A stretch of 64,000 nucleotides of DNA from Catonia carolina (GCA_035578175.1 JAQMRL010000005.1:60617722-60681721); one strand, 5' to 3'; positions 45,831-57,660 are shown, counted from the first letter of the stretch. The notes: generated by a model not told the origin, from the letters alone. Numbers and translations: made by a program.

Positions 45831-46993
45831 TATTTTATGTTCTTTCTTTTATCTTTAAATCATTCTGGTAAAGTGTAGGAAGTACAATTTTTAGTAATTT
45901 TATTCTTAACAATTTCGTATTATCCAAGAAATTTTACGAACGATTATTATCCAAAGCCCTACCTTATTAATTCAATTCAGTTTAGTTAAAAAGAAGTGCA
46001 GTTTATGTGTCGATACAAGAATTCTCCCGTGACTAGAAAATATAGAAAGTAATTTTTTTGTTTGTTATAAATACTGAAGTCACGAGACTGCCTTTTGCAA
46101 ATGGATGGGCTGTAAGGAAGGGAAGTGAAAATTTGACAGTTCTGCAAACCTCAACAGTGAGACACTACTCGTACATTTCACTACCGTATAGTTTCTACAT
46201 ACATTTTCTAACTTGTGGTTTATTCCGAGAAAATGATTTCTTCATAAACCTTATGAAAAATAAATATGACCAGTAAGATTGCCTATAGCTTAGTTACATG
46301 ACTAGAAATGTTTGATTTACTGTAATTTTCAGCTACCTAATTCCACTGGAACAGAATTTTCTACGAATGAATCGCCTTGTTTTACTATCGCTGTCACCGG
46401 CGTCTTCACTGTTTGTCTCACCTAACCGTTTCCTCTTACTACCAGGTGTCAACAAAACTGCTGAAGAGTAGCTTTTTCAAGTCTTTAATTCCTTCTTTAT
46501 TTTTCGATTTGTGGAAAAAAAACATCACAGTAGTTAGCCCGTCGCTCATGGCTTTTGTTAAAAGGCAGGAAAAAGTATTTTTGTTTAGCTTCAACTTCAC
46601 AGCATTTTATTACACTGCATATTAGATTTTTTTAGCCCTGTGAATAGTCTGCCCACGTTTTCGAGAAACTAACATTTCCGTTTATGGTAACAACAGTTAT
46701 ATTCGTACAGTTAACCTAAAAAAGGTTAGGTGATATACTGTATATGCTCTGGGTGTAGTATAAGTTGTTGTGTTTGTTGTAGTGAAATAAAAGCAGTCGC
46801 TCATGTGCACTGATGTTTTTTCTCCTTTACCCGTCGTTGCAAACAAGGGGAAACTCAAGACTCAAGTAACTATATTTTGTGTACGGTATAGGTAAGTGTT
46901 CACTCATAATTTATTTGTTTGTAAATGGCCATCCTTCTTTTTAGTTAACTTCAGTTCAAGCTCTTAGTTTGTTATTTAACATTTTTAATCACA
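45831..46993. other. Stretch without recognised features
   Basis: The open frames at 46058-46276 and 46377-46625 have no recognised motif. Confidence 0.4.
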
Positions 46994-46997
46994 CTAG

Positions 46998-47612
46998 TGT
47001 CACCGTCGTCTTCTTTGATTAAAAACCGTGCTGCCGGCCACAAAGCTTCCGACGTAGCGACAGAGAAAACCACCAATAGTTCCGAAAGGAGCGGTAGACC
47101 TGTGGCGGCGTACTGAAATAAGCCATTGTAGCCAAGGAAAACACCAATACCACAGCGCTTTTGGCGACTAAAAAAGAGTGCTGCACAGAGCCAAGAGATT
47201 CAATTTTGATCCCAGCAGACAAGACGACCACCATCGGTACACGGCTACCGGACTCCAACGAAGGCTCATCAATGACCCCGCATAAAAAAAGATGATGCTT
47301 CCGCTCGCCGACCCAACAGCGCAAGCCGTCGACCGAATCGTCATCACCCGCTGCCGCGAGCGATGCCCACAGCGGTCCCTCGAAAGAGCCTTACGCCCAC
47401 CGGATCCGACGAAGCAGCCATCGACGCACTACTGCGAGGGAAGAAGATGACGTCTCTGCTCGACGACGACGACATGCCGTGTCACCCAGCCTCCGACCGC
47501 TACGACGACTACGACCAATGCTTCTCCAAGACGACCACCGCTTAAACGGCCCTTTCCGGGCGATCAAAAATAAAGGTTTAAACTCGCCACTTAATGTCTC
47601 TATCCGGTGACA
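46998..47612 (+). mobile_element. LTR-like element, subfamily B, with perfect CTAG duplication
   Basis: 615 bp running TGTCACCGTC...CCGGTGACA, flanked by CTAG at 46994-46997 and 47613-47616. It is homologous along its length to 40528-41158. TATA-like CTAAAAAAG lies at 47168-47176. The 3' hairpin is present but mutated (GGCCCTTTCCGGGC, 47548-47561). Confidence 0.8.
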
Positions 47613-48025
47613 CTAGTCTAAGTAATTTAATTGTAATTTAATAGCAGATTACGATTATTTATTTATTAATAACTGGTAAATTAATTTAAAGTTTGTTATA
47701 AAGAGCTTATTTTAGCGTCAATTAGTGATTTTCCGAATTTTCTCATCAAATTACGTTATAGAAACGTATTTTGACGTTATCAAAATACGTCAAATACGTA
47801 TCAAATACGCCTCCTTGGGGCTGGACGAAAACACCTCAATTGAGTCCAACACTACTTCCTCCATCGTGAGGGAGTGAATATGAGTTTTTCTCGCCACCTC
47901 GGATAAATAAAAAAAACAGAAGTTAATTTTCATATTGTATCATTCACTCAAAAAACTATGTTATGGTTTTCAATATTTTCATTAGCACAAGAAAGTCAAA
48001 TGAGTGTTTCAAACCAGATATTTAT
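47613..48025 (-). repeat. GCAAGAG-family repeat, reverse, with an internal foreign segment
   Basis: TTTTAGCGTCAATTAGTGAT (about 47712) and GCACAAGAAAGTCAAATGAG with TGTTTCAAACCAGATATTT (47982-48020) are the family's reverse left-hand blocks. Between them, 47800-47915 matches the R1-like LINE segment at 18.3 kb (TTGAGTC...ACTTCCTC...GAATATGAGTTTTTC). Confidence 0.7.
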
Positions 48026-49060
48026 TTACTGTTTGTTGATTAGCGAGGAAGCTAGCGTGGTCTTCCGTACCGTTTGTTTTATGTATTTTTTAAACTGTAA
48101 TTATTTATTCATACAATGGAGCATATAAATAAATTAAAGAAATTATTAAAAAGGGGTCACATCGTTTCTGTATAGCTGAACAGGGAATTCAAGCTTTCCG
48201 TTTCAGCGTTATAATTTCCATGAAACTCTCTTCTCGCAACACACCATTACGCAAGCAAAGATAACAAAAATAAAATAAAAACTACACCGAAATGTTGTCA
48301 TATCCTAAAGAGCATAAACATTGCAATTACTTGCTCCCCGAGTTTTATCTTTCTTTTCCCCTTCCCACCATTGTAACAATGTTCATGATTCCCCCAACAG
48401 CACCATCCCGAGCTAATCATGTAATTTATGAAATGGCGGACACACGGTTTGCTAATGGTTAGTTGAACGTTTTAAAACCACGGGAGATGAGTGATGGGGT
48501 TTCGGGGTGCGTACACTATATCCCACACCCCCAAAATTTAAGAGTAGAAAAACTACCCTCCATTTTTATACATTATGTCTTTTTCTTTCTTCTTTATTTG
48601 ATGTGCGTTTCGTACGTGTCTTTAAATAGATGACTTACAATCATTTCTCGTTTTTCTTTTTGTTCTTACATTTTGTTTTTCATGCCCCCTTAAGTCTTCT
48701 CGTTCTGTATTTATTGTCGTCTTTTCTTATGTATTCATTTAGTTTTCTTATATTTATTATTATGAGTTTTTATTTAAACAGCTTTAGAAATAGAAAAGTA
48801 TTCTATCGTACTCGATGGAATAGAGAAAGAAAACATTAGGATAATTTTATTTATATAAAATTGTGAATATTATTTGTAGAGAAATTAGTTAGGTGTTTTT
48901 CAGAATACATATCCTCTGATTTATATTTCTTTCTTTTTGACACTAGTTTGCAAAAAACTATAGTTTTTGAAATACGGTACATGTTCAATATAATTAACGA
49001 GATAAATTTATTTTACGTTTTACAAATTGATATAGTATCGTCTTTTCACAATCAAGGATT
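48026..49060. other. Stretch without recognised features
   Basis: Nothing recognised. Small frames lack motifs. Confidence 0.4.
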
Positions 49061-49245
49061 AGGCTTCCGCTTGTTCCGACTCATAACAGCGAAAAAACTC
49101 TTATTGCAATATTTCCATCTCTTGCGTGGCCTTCCAACATCTCTTCTCTCTTCCGATCTGTACTACAAAACGGTGAGGGGATCCTTCCCTCAGATATTCT
49201 CTCTAAATGCTCCCTCCATCGATTTCAATATTCTGTAATTTTCCA
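49061..49245 (-). pseudogene. LINE family 1 C-terminal fragment
   Basis: The minus strand reads EYWNRWREHLE-like residues near 49240, then RSEERRDVGRPRKRWKYCNK. The GRPRKRW motif matches the ends of the copies at 4, 9 and 35 kb. Confidence 0.7.
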
Positions 49246-49304
49246 ATTTAGATTGTAAACATTCAGTTCCGTTCTTATAGCCTTATTTATGTTATTGATA
49301 TGTT

Positions 49305-49550
49305 GTTATTGTTTAAGTCATCAGCCAAAAGTCTGGATTGAACATCTACACGCTTCACTAATAAAATGAGGAGTGAGGTGGTTTACCATGCCTTCCTCAC
49401 TGAGTGGAAAAGTAGCCTATGCGTATCAGCATAACACGCCCTCCGAAAAGTATCTATTTACCACTCTGCAAATGACGCTTATACGTCATTCACCACAGGG
49501 TCTGGCTGTAAAATGAAATTCATTGCTCTCAGAGGAGATAACTGGATACT
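49305..49550 (+). repeat. Rep430 dispersed repeat, right-truncated copy
   Basis: From GTTGTTATTGTTTAAGTCAT through CACCACAGGGTCTGGCTGTA to CTCAGAGGAGATAACT, then lost. Confidence 0.82.
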
Positions 49551-50789
49551 GGATATGTCGGAAAGCTGATTACCGTAGGTCCAGGCTGGTTTGTAAACAG
49601 TTTTACAAATTAAAAATTTGTTTTAAAAAGCAATTTTGATGTCTGTCCGAGTTGCCAAAAGAATTGTAATAAGTCTAGTGTTTTCGTTTCTGTTAAATAT
49701 GTGTGTTCTCCAGTTAAATGGTCTGTCTAATGTAATATAAGAAATTTAGTTATATCTATGTGTAAAATTTATGTGTCATTGAAGTATATTTGTGGACAAT
49801 TTTAATAAATCGGATAAAACGACAAACCTGACACCCACACAACAGCAAGAACCTTGTTTTCCTATGGTTCCGATTATTATAGTAAAATATTTCAAACAGG
49901 AAAACTAGTGAAATTTAAAACGTTACTGGAAGAGGGTATTACACAAAATATGGAAAAATGTTTAAATAACGACTTTAAAATATAGTTCAGAAAGCTTTTC
50001 ACATTATTCCGATAGCAATATGTTATGAATATTTAAAAACCGTTGACTTTTAGAAAAGTACAAAAAAATTATACAGAAAAATGACGAGAAATTTACATCT
50101 GAATTGACTTAGTTCCGTTGTTTTTATTTTTAATGTACGAAAGTACAACCAGAGAGATCTCTGAACGTATACACTTAAATTTTTCCTGTCTGACCATCCT
50201 TTTAAACTCCCTCTCGCTTATGCACAAACACACACACATAAACAAACACACAGCCAAGCGTAGGTTGGTGCTTGCTGCTTTGTCATTCAAAGTTACACTT
50301 CACTTGGAAACTTTAGACTAGTAAACTTGCGAAAACTTTTTCAATGTTACGTTATATAACTGCTTGTATTCTCGGGAGATCGTTTTATACAGCTCCTCTA
50401 TTGTACCGTTTATGAAAATGTATTGTGTTCATGTACAGATACATTGTGTAATGGTGTGTGGGTGTTTAGGAAGGACATCCTCTGTATAATTCACAACTGC
50501 TATTATTGCACATTAAAAAACCCAATTCACTTAAAATGGTTCTTTCAATTAATGTTATTACTAACGTCCAAATTTATTTCATTTTTTTTTTTTTAATTTC
50601 GGTACATTAAGGAAATAAATTGAATTGTTCGAATCCGTATTTTCCTTTCTTTTCTACGTCAATACAAAGACCTGTCTAGGTTTACATTACAAACTGTAAT
50701 GAGTGATTTTATACGAAAACGAATTCAACTGAAAAATAGAGCCTACTTTGCCAATATAGAATTGTTGAAAAATAAATTATAAAGTAAGA
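49551..50789. other. AT-rich stretch without recognised features
   Basis: Nothing recognised. Confidence 0.4.
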
Positions 50790-51800
50790 AAACAAAAATC
50801 AAAGTATATACATGTTGGGTGCGCCTAGTTGTCACCTACAGCTGTGAAACTTTGTCAGGAACAGATTGTGAAATGCTAAGAAGGTTACAAATAAAAATTT
50901 TACAGAGGAATTTTGAACTTATATGGGAAGGTGATGACTGGAGAGAACGTAAATATGAAGAACTGAATAATCTGTTGGAAGGCAAGAATGTAGTTTGTTT
51001 CATTTAGTCCTAAAGATTGAGGTGGTTGGGTGGGAGGCACATTGTGAGAATAACGTCAACGAGGACGGTTAACCCATTATAGGTCTTTGGTAAGTATACT
51101 TACCACTGGTAATAAGGTCGATATTTTTTAAGAATAAGCTATGCAGTTGAACCCTATTGGTATTTCATGGTTTTATAAATATTCTCTGGTAAGTAGGCTA
51201 TTCACATTTTGAAATTAGTGCGCAGCGACCATTTCCTGCATGAATACATGAATAAAAGGATTCATACCAGCGTACGCTCCATGCTATTTTGTTGTTACTT
51301 TTGTACAGTGCTCAGAAAATTCGAGTTTTTACAGGGAAAGAAGCATTCATACTAATATAAAGTTGAGATTAGTTATTCCATACACTTTTCTGTTAAATAG
51401 AACTACAAGTTTTTTTAATAAGCATTCTTACCACTAAACATTATGTGATTACCATTTCAGTAAACGTTCCTTGGTAAGTATACTTACCAGGAAAAAAATA
51501 TCTTACTGTTCTGGCACTAGAAATACATTATTCAAGTCCCTGCTAAACAAAATTAAATATTTTACAACATGTACTATATTTTCCCCGTAGTACTGCCCTA
51601 TAAAAGGTTAAAATAATACAAAATAAAATACTGTACAAGAGAAGAAGAAAGAGGCTGTCCTAAGAAGATGTAGATGGTTGATATTATGAATGATTTATTT
51701 TAATGGATGTGAAAGGGTGGAGGGTGCTAGCAACTAGCGGATTGGTGGGAAATGTGGAGAAAGCCAAAGCTTACGAGGGATTGTAGGACTACAAGATAAT
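50790..51800 (+). pseudogene. LINE family 3 C-terminal region interrupted by a MITE
   Basis: 50815-51072 reads VTYSCETLSGTDCEMLRRLQ, IKILQRNFELIWEGDDW, ELNNLLEGKNVV and RLRWLGGRHIVRI. After the insert, 51608-51800 continues with RRGCPKKM, corresponding to GRPRKRWxDD, and VEKAKAYEGL. The joined order LRRFE.KILRRIFG / RLRWLGHV.RM / GRP..RW / AKA..GL is a non-LTR reverse-transcriptase tail. Degenerate. Confidence 0.82.
51073..51607. mobile_element. piggyBac-type MITE with TTAA target duplication
   Basis: A 535-bp non-coding insert. Left end CCCATTATAGG (51073-51083), right end reading back CCTTTTATAGGGC (51607-51595). TTAA occurs at 51069-51072 and 51608-51611, and joining the flanks restores the LINE reading. 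The 18-bp palindrome TGGTAAGTATACTTACCA occurs twice (51088-51105, 51472-51489). The ends differ from the autonomous element at 32 kb, so another source must have mobilised it. Confidence 0.88.
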
Positions 51801-51862
51801 GATGATCTGTTTAGGCGTAGTAAACTGCTCTTCTAACGCTGTTCTTCGACAGTAAAATATAA

Positions 51863-52025
51863 AGTTTATTACGCCCAACTTTTTTGCAATTGCTGCTAAT
51901 GCAGACGATGAAAAACGCTATATAACAGGAGTGATACGAAAATACCAGAATTGACTATGAATCGAACCCGAGAGCCCTAGCTTAGAAGCAAGTTGCGCTG
52001 ACTACTACACCACGAACCGACCAAG
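51863..52025 (-). mobile_element. SINE-C: tRNA-derived SINE
   Basis: The minus strand reads CGTGGTGTAGTAGTCAGCGC (A box region), CTCGGGTTCGATTC (B box) and TCGTCTGCATTAGCAGCAAT, then GGGCGTAATAAAC. The last part resembles the SINE-A tail GTCGGACGTTAAACAAA. Better preserved than the 17.5 kb copy. Confidence 0.85.
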
Positions 52026-52340
52026 TACAATCACATTACCACTTTACCCCACACGAAAAAAAATTGTATGACCCGTTTTTGAGAAAATTGCAGTTGTGAA
52101 AAATTGCACGAATAGACTTTTTGGTTTATGAAAACGTTTGTGTTGGGTTTCCTTATAGTAACTAAATTAAGACCTTTCAACTTGTACGATATTCCATTCC
52201 GGAGATATTCTGTTCAAAACACGGAGACCAATCGGGAAAAATGTGGTTTTTTTAGGAGGCCTAAAAATTATATTTCCGGAAAAAATTGATTTCAAAAAGT
52301 CGACATGAAAATAATACTTTGCTTCCCTTTATTTTATAAT

Positions 52341-52933
52341 CAGTGGCGTAGATAAAATTTCGTTCGGGGTGTCGGTTTTGTCGTACAGTACTTACTAATA
52401 CCTTATTTCCTAAAAGTACTAAAAACATTAAAACCCTTCGTTTTGTCTAGGGAATTTTCAACTTATAATTTCCACCCAGTATTTCCTCCAAGTAATGGGC
52501 AAATTTTAGACCACGTGAGGTGACTTTATATGTTTCTGGAAGCTTTTTGCAGCTCACATTCTTTGAATTTGCTTACTGTAGGCTTTTCTCCTTTCTTTTG
52601 TCCACCCGGTTTTCCGTTTTACTCTTCATGTTAGTCCGTAATTTGTTCTCTGAATTTGGTTCGGTTCATTAAGATTTCCTCATTCCTTATTCTGTCCTAA
52701 TGTGTAAATCCCTTAGTTCTTCGAAGAAATCTCATCTCTGCCGTCTGGATTCTCCGCTCTTCGGGTTTTGTTGTTGTCCACATCTCACTTGTACAGAATA
52801 ATTGGAACTGCCATAACTTCGTAGATCTTAAGTTTTCTAGTAAAATTTACTAATATTTATAATAATATTTTCTTTTTCATATTTCGGGGGTGTCTAGACA
52901 CCCTAGACCCCCCCTCCTTAATCTACGCTAATA
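52341..52933. mobile_element. Non-autonomous hAT-like element carrying a LINE fragment
   Basis: The ends CAGTGGCGTAGAT and (reverse) TATTAGCGTAGAT share GCGTAGAT. Flanking 8-mers TTTATAAT and TCCATAAT match at 6 of 8 positions, as in an aged hAT 8-bp duplication. Subterminal GGGGTGTC sequences are inverted, with GGGTGTCTAGACACCC near 52890. No transposase is present. Confidence 0.7.
52510..52850 (-). pseudogene. LINE family 1 reverse-transcriptase fragment inside the hAT-like element
   Basis: The minus strand reads LKIYEVMAVPIILY, TSEMWTTTKPEERRIQTAEM, RFLRRTKGFTH and DRIRNEEILM with frame changes. These match the thumb-region peptides of the 35.5 kb copy. Confidence 0.82.
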
Positions 52934-52955
52934 TCCATAATATACAGCAAGAGAA

Positions 52956-53458
52956 AGTAATAAACTAACAAGATAACATCTGAATAAATAAATAGAAATG
53001 TTTATTTTAAAAACATTAGCTGAACCTGAAAACTATTTTAATAACAGTTTGCTTTGCAATATTTTATTGATGCGATTAGATGTAATAAAAGAGCAGAGGT
53101 TTATTAAAACGTAAATAACAATAACAATTATTTTGCTTCAAAGTACTACATTACAACAGATACTAGTTAATAGTTAAATGTCATTACGTTTAATTAACTA
53201 TTTTCATATTACATTTTCTACATCATCGCGTTCATTATTTCCATTTAACTGCATCACTTCGTTTTATTTTAAATTAGAAATTGCTTTTTCTTTATATGGT
53301 TGTTATGTTTAGGGGTGTTTTATTTTAAATGGTTTATAGCCTTTTCGGGGTTAATTCTATATTTTTACTTTTAAGTGTTACCATCACTCCTTCTTATCCA
53401 CAGGTCAATGAAAACTATCGAAGCTGAATTCAAAACACCAAAAAAGGTGTAACTCGTA
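52956..53458. other. AT-rich stretch without recognised features
   Basis: Nothing recognised. Confidence 0.4.
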
Positions 53459-53460
53459 TA

Positions 53461-54490
53461 CCGGGTGAGGCAGATAAGGTGTCCCAAATTGATTCCAGGA
53501 AAACGGAGAGACATAGAATGATATGGAAAATATATTTTCCTATAAAGTGACCATTGGTCATTTAATAAAAATATTTTCGTCTACTTTGAATGCACAGAGT
53601 GTACCGAAACTAAAGTCCTGTATTCGGATCTCGTAATTTTCAAAAGTAAACATATGTGTTTTCTGGTACCGTTTGAAAGATTTAAAAGTTAACATTTAAT
53701 CTGGTAAAAAAAATTCCAAGTATCTTTATCCATTTCAAAATGCGGGCCAAAACTCTGAAAAAATACGTTTTCACATTTTTGCCTACACGGAAGCGCATTG
53801 TACACTTAATTGTTAATATTAAATTTAATTTTTCAAAATTGGATAAGCTTTAAAACGATGTGCTGCATGATTTTATTCGGGAAAATTTGGTTGAGAGTCC
53901 AAAAACTGGTTTTTGAAAAAATCAAAATGGCCATAACTCAAAAAATTCAAATGGCAAGGTAGGTCGTGTGGTATATAATTTTAAAGGTAATTTTAAAAGA
54001 AACAAATTTTGTATTTAACATTTGTTTTTAGCTATTACCGTTATCTAGAAATAATGAAAAATGTAATATTTTGGCTCATTTTTCCGGACAAGATGATTAA
54101 ATAGATTTAAATCAAATATGTAACGACAATTTTTTTGTCATTATATACAAAAATTATTTTTTACGAAATAGTAAAGCAATCGTTTGAAAGCTCATTCAAT
54201 TATGAATAAAATTGGCTCCAAAATTGCCTCTAAAAATAGCCATATCTCCAAAATTATACGTCATTTTTCTCATCATAATGAGAGCATTTAAAAGATGTGT
54301 CATATGATAGGGATTGCCCTTTAAAAATGTCGAGTTACTACCCCCAGGCACTTATAAAAAAGGGGTTGATTTGCATTACTATTGCCAATATTTGAATATA
54401 TGGATCCATAACACATCCCAAAAGTTTCACGTCACTACCTAAAACAGCTGTTAACTTAAAAATAGGTTTCCAGATTTTTGCCTCACCCAG
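53461..54490. mobile_element. TA-flanked inverted-repeat element, 1.03 kb, non-coding
   Basis: Left CCGGGTGAGGCAGA and right (reversed) CTGGGTGAGGCAAAAA form an inverted repeat, flanked by TA at 53459-53460 and 54491-54492 as in mariner/Tc1 elements. Inside are repeated phrases such as AAAATGGCCATAACTC and ATAGCCATATCTCC. There is no open frame over about 60 codons, so it is a large MITE. Confidence 0.82.
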
Positions 54491-54492
54491 TA

Positions 54493-55670
54493 TAACTCTT
54501 CCCACCATGGTCTTTAGGGTGCAAAAAAAGTGTAAAATATATTATTCTAAAATCCGCTTTTGGCTTCACGGGCACAAAACATAAAGATCCGTTAATACAA
54601 AGATATAGCACATTTTTTCACTTCATTACAATCCTTTTTCACTATGAACGAAAGTAGAAAGCGAAAGAATACAAAAGAAGAGAGATTTTATACAGTAAAA
54701 TTGTTATGCACAGAAATAACGCTTTATTTAAGCAGCAGTCCTGTAATCAGCGCTAAAGTGCTCCTTTTAACTTCTTCCTTATAATCTAACACGTTTATAC
54801 AAGCAGTGTACACTTATTTTAAGATTTATCAATTTACTTCATTAAATATTTTCTACATGCATAGCCTACTTTTATAAAAAGTTCTACAACTTTACAAATA
54901 CTTTTAACTTTAACAAACAAAAATACATAGTATTTATTTTACAACAGTTTTAAAAATTAGATTACAAAAATGAAGGGATGTTTTTCCCCTTAATTTAACT
55001 GTTACTTCTCTTTTAAATGCCCCTTTTTTTCATTGAAATTATTTTTTTCCATTAACGAATTTTGAATCTTTTAATTTTTAATAAGTCTCAACAATTAAAG
55101 TGATGTTTAAAATTCACATTGTTCTTTTCCTTTTAAAAAAGGACTAAACAAAAGATTTTTTAACGGTTTTGTTATTAAAATTAACAATTATGCCCGTGCT
55201 CTGCGCTGGAGTGTTTTATATTCATGTGTGGAATGCCCATTTTCATGTTTATTCTTTTTCTTCGTTATTTTTGAGACAGTGGATCTGTGAACAAATTTTT
55301 GTTGGAGGACAGAAGATGTTGTAAAATGTACGTGACTACGGAATGTAAATTTAGAATTCACCTCAACAGAATATATATTTATATACAAAAGAAAAACAAA
55401 ATACAGAGAAAATCCTAAAAGCATGGTACTAGAAATTTACCTTTTTATGAAAATATAAATGATTTCATTAGACCTTAAAAATTACAAATATATTGACAGC
55501 CATTTTTTTTAAATTAAACAACCTCTTTATATCATAATTATAAAAATTTGTACATTTATTTGAACTTGTAGGTTTCTTAATTTTCTATAATTTTAGTTAT
55601 AAAATATTTTTGTTGTGAAATTCGTGATACTACAGTGGTAATATTAAAAATCGAATTGTTTACCGATATC
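54493..55670. other. AT-rich stretch without recognised features
   Basis: Nothing recognised. The small minus-strand frame at 55188-55424 lacks motifs. Confidence 0.4.
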
Positions 55671-55674
55671 AGTG

Positions 55675-56440
55675 AGAAAATACGGAAAATCACTAATTTA
55701 CGCTAAACTAAGCTTGGTAGAAAAAAAACTTGACATAGAACTACAACTTTTATTTACACGTTTTTCCCTGAAGTGCATCTTAAGGTAGTAAACTTAAAAA
55801 AATGTCTTCGTGAGAACAGCCCTACATGAATTTCAGCAGACATGCCGCTATCCTATTTTTTTGAGCACAAAAGTTTGGTTAATCAGACAATTTTAAATAA
55901 AATTGTATGACCCATTCGTAAAATGTCAAAAATTTTAAAATTGTACGAATATGTCAGAAGTAGTAGAATTCATGCAATTTTTCATTTTTTGCAATTTTCT
56001 CACACACGGCTTATACAATTTGATTTAAAACCTTCAGATTTACTTTTGTGCTCAAAAAATAGGGTAGTGCCATGTCTGTTGAAATTGATGGAAATTTGTA
56101 CTCAACAACTCAACAAGCTTTTTTTTTAAAAAGATCACTGCCTTAAAATGCATTTCAGGGTAAACCTATAAATCAAAGTTGTAGAAAATAAAGAAATCTA
56201 AACTTTTATTTCAAGCATTTTCTATCAAGCTTGGTTTAGCGTCAATTAGTGATTATTTCTGAATTTTTAAGTCGAACAGAGATTGATATTCAATTATCGT
56301 CGTTACTCATAATTATAATTAGATTATGTTTTTCATTTGATATTTTTTTACTTATGATTTAACATAGGTTACAATTTTTATTATTTACATTGGCAAGATA
56401 AAGTCGGATGAGTGTTTTACACCAAATATTTATTTTTAAT
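55675..56440. repeat. Head-to-head inverted dimer of GCAAGAG repeats
   Basis: A forward copy (AATCACTAATTTACGCTAAA ... TTTCAGCAGACATGCCGC ... TTTTTTTGAGCACAAAAG) meets a reverse copy (CTTTTGTGCTCAAAAAATAG ... GCCATGTCTGTTGAAATT ... TTTAGCGTCAATTAGTGATT ... GGCAAGATAAAGTCGGATGA) with the junction near 55960. Arms of about 300 bp are visibly diverged, so this is old. Confidence 0.85.
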
Positions 56441-57274
56441 TTGTAGCATAGTCACATAATCACACATTTTATTTTTTTCGTTCTTTACGGATCAAGTTAA
56501 GTAAAAATCAGGTTGAAATCAAAATAGAGATTTTCCTTTGCACTATAAAATTACTACAGGCAGTTGTTGCAAAAAAAATCATACATATTTTTTTATCAAT
56601 AAAATGTAAATGACGATGAAAAAACTTTCAGATGTAGTAAAAGAGACGTTGATATTGTTATTGTAAAATTTGATGAACCATTTCGGAATTCCAGTGTGAA
56701 CTGAATTCCTGGAATAGTTATAGAGTATTTAGGAAAGGGAGGAAAAGCGAGTTCAAGGAAATCCGTCCCAACAATCTTTTGACCTCTAAACAAGCAGTTC
56801 AATTCTTTTTTCCCAATTCATTTCAGAGTAAATGGGAGAACTAAGAATTATTACGGCTGAGAAGAAAAATTTGTTTACATTTACACGACAAAGTCTATAG
56901 TATACAGAGCAAATGTATTACGTTCATGATAAATCTTTGATACTCCGATCACATAATATTGATATCCAATACTTATATACTCATAACCCCTGAAGCCAAA
57001 AATAGGTTCAATTTTTTTCATACATATGTCCGTTAGTAATGTAAAACTTAAGCCAAGGTTCGTTCGAAATCTGGTTATAAAATTTATAAAAAAAACTTCC
57101 TTTAAATTTAAAACAATTATTCATTTACAAGATCATAAATTATAATTAATTATTAGGCATGCTTAAACTGTTAACAAATTACAATTAAATGACTTAAATT
57201 AATTACATAACTTAAAGCTTAAACTAATAATAAAAATTTTTGTTATACTTAATAATAATTTCTTGCCTACAAAC
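56441..57274. other. AT-rich stretch without recognised features
   Basis: Nothing recognised. Confidence 0.4.
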
Positions 57275-57660
57275 AGCCAGGTGGTTTGTTAAACTATTTC
57301 CACTCGTCCTGCTAGTTTAAGGGCTACAAAAAATAGTTCTGTTTCTTATCACATGATCAGCCAATTATATGATTGAAGCATTGTAAGAGCAGAAGAGGTA
57401 GAGGTGTATAAGATACTACTAGTCAATGTTATCTCCTCTGAAAGTAATGAATTTCCTTGTGCAACCAGACCCTGTGGTGAATGAAGTGAAGGTGTCATTT
57501 GCAGGGTGGAAAGTAGATACTTTTCAGAGGGCCTGGCATGCTGATGTGCTTTTTACACTCAGTTAGGAAAGCAAGGTAAACTACCTCACTCCTCGTTTTA
57601 CTTAGTAAAGCCTCTAGAGCTTCAAACCAGATTTTCGGCTGATGACCTAAACAACAACAA
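57275..57660 (-). repeat. Rep430 dispersed repeat, reverse copy
   Basis: Begins AACAGCCAGGTGG and ends TTTTCGGCTGATGACCTAAA with CAACAACAAC. All landmark blocks present. Confidence 0.87.

Larger units (their letters stand above)
52050..52955 (+). repeat. GCAAGAG-family repeat interrupted by a hAT-like element
   Basis: The left part runs AAAATTGTATGACCCGTTTT ... AATAATACTTTGCTTCCC (to 52340). The right core CAGCAAGAGAAAGT follows at 52945-52958, on the other side of a 593-bp insert. Confidence 0.85.

Noticed and set aside
46058..46625. Possible host exons (72 and 82 codons)
   Set aside because: No family motif, no convincing splice sites and no codon pattern distinguishing them from chance.
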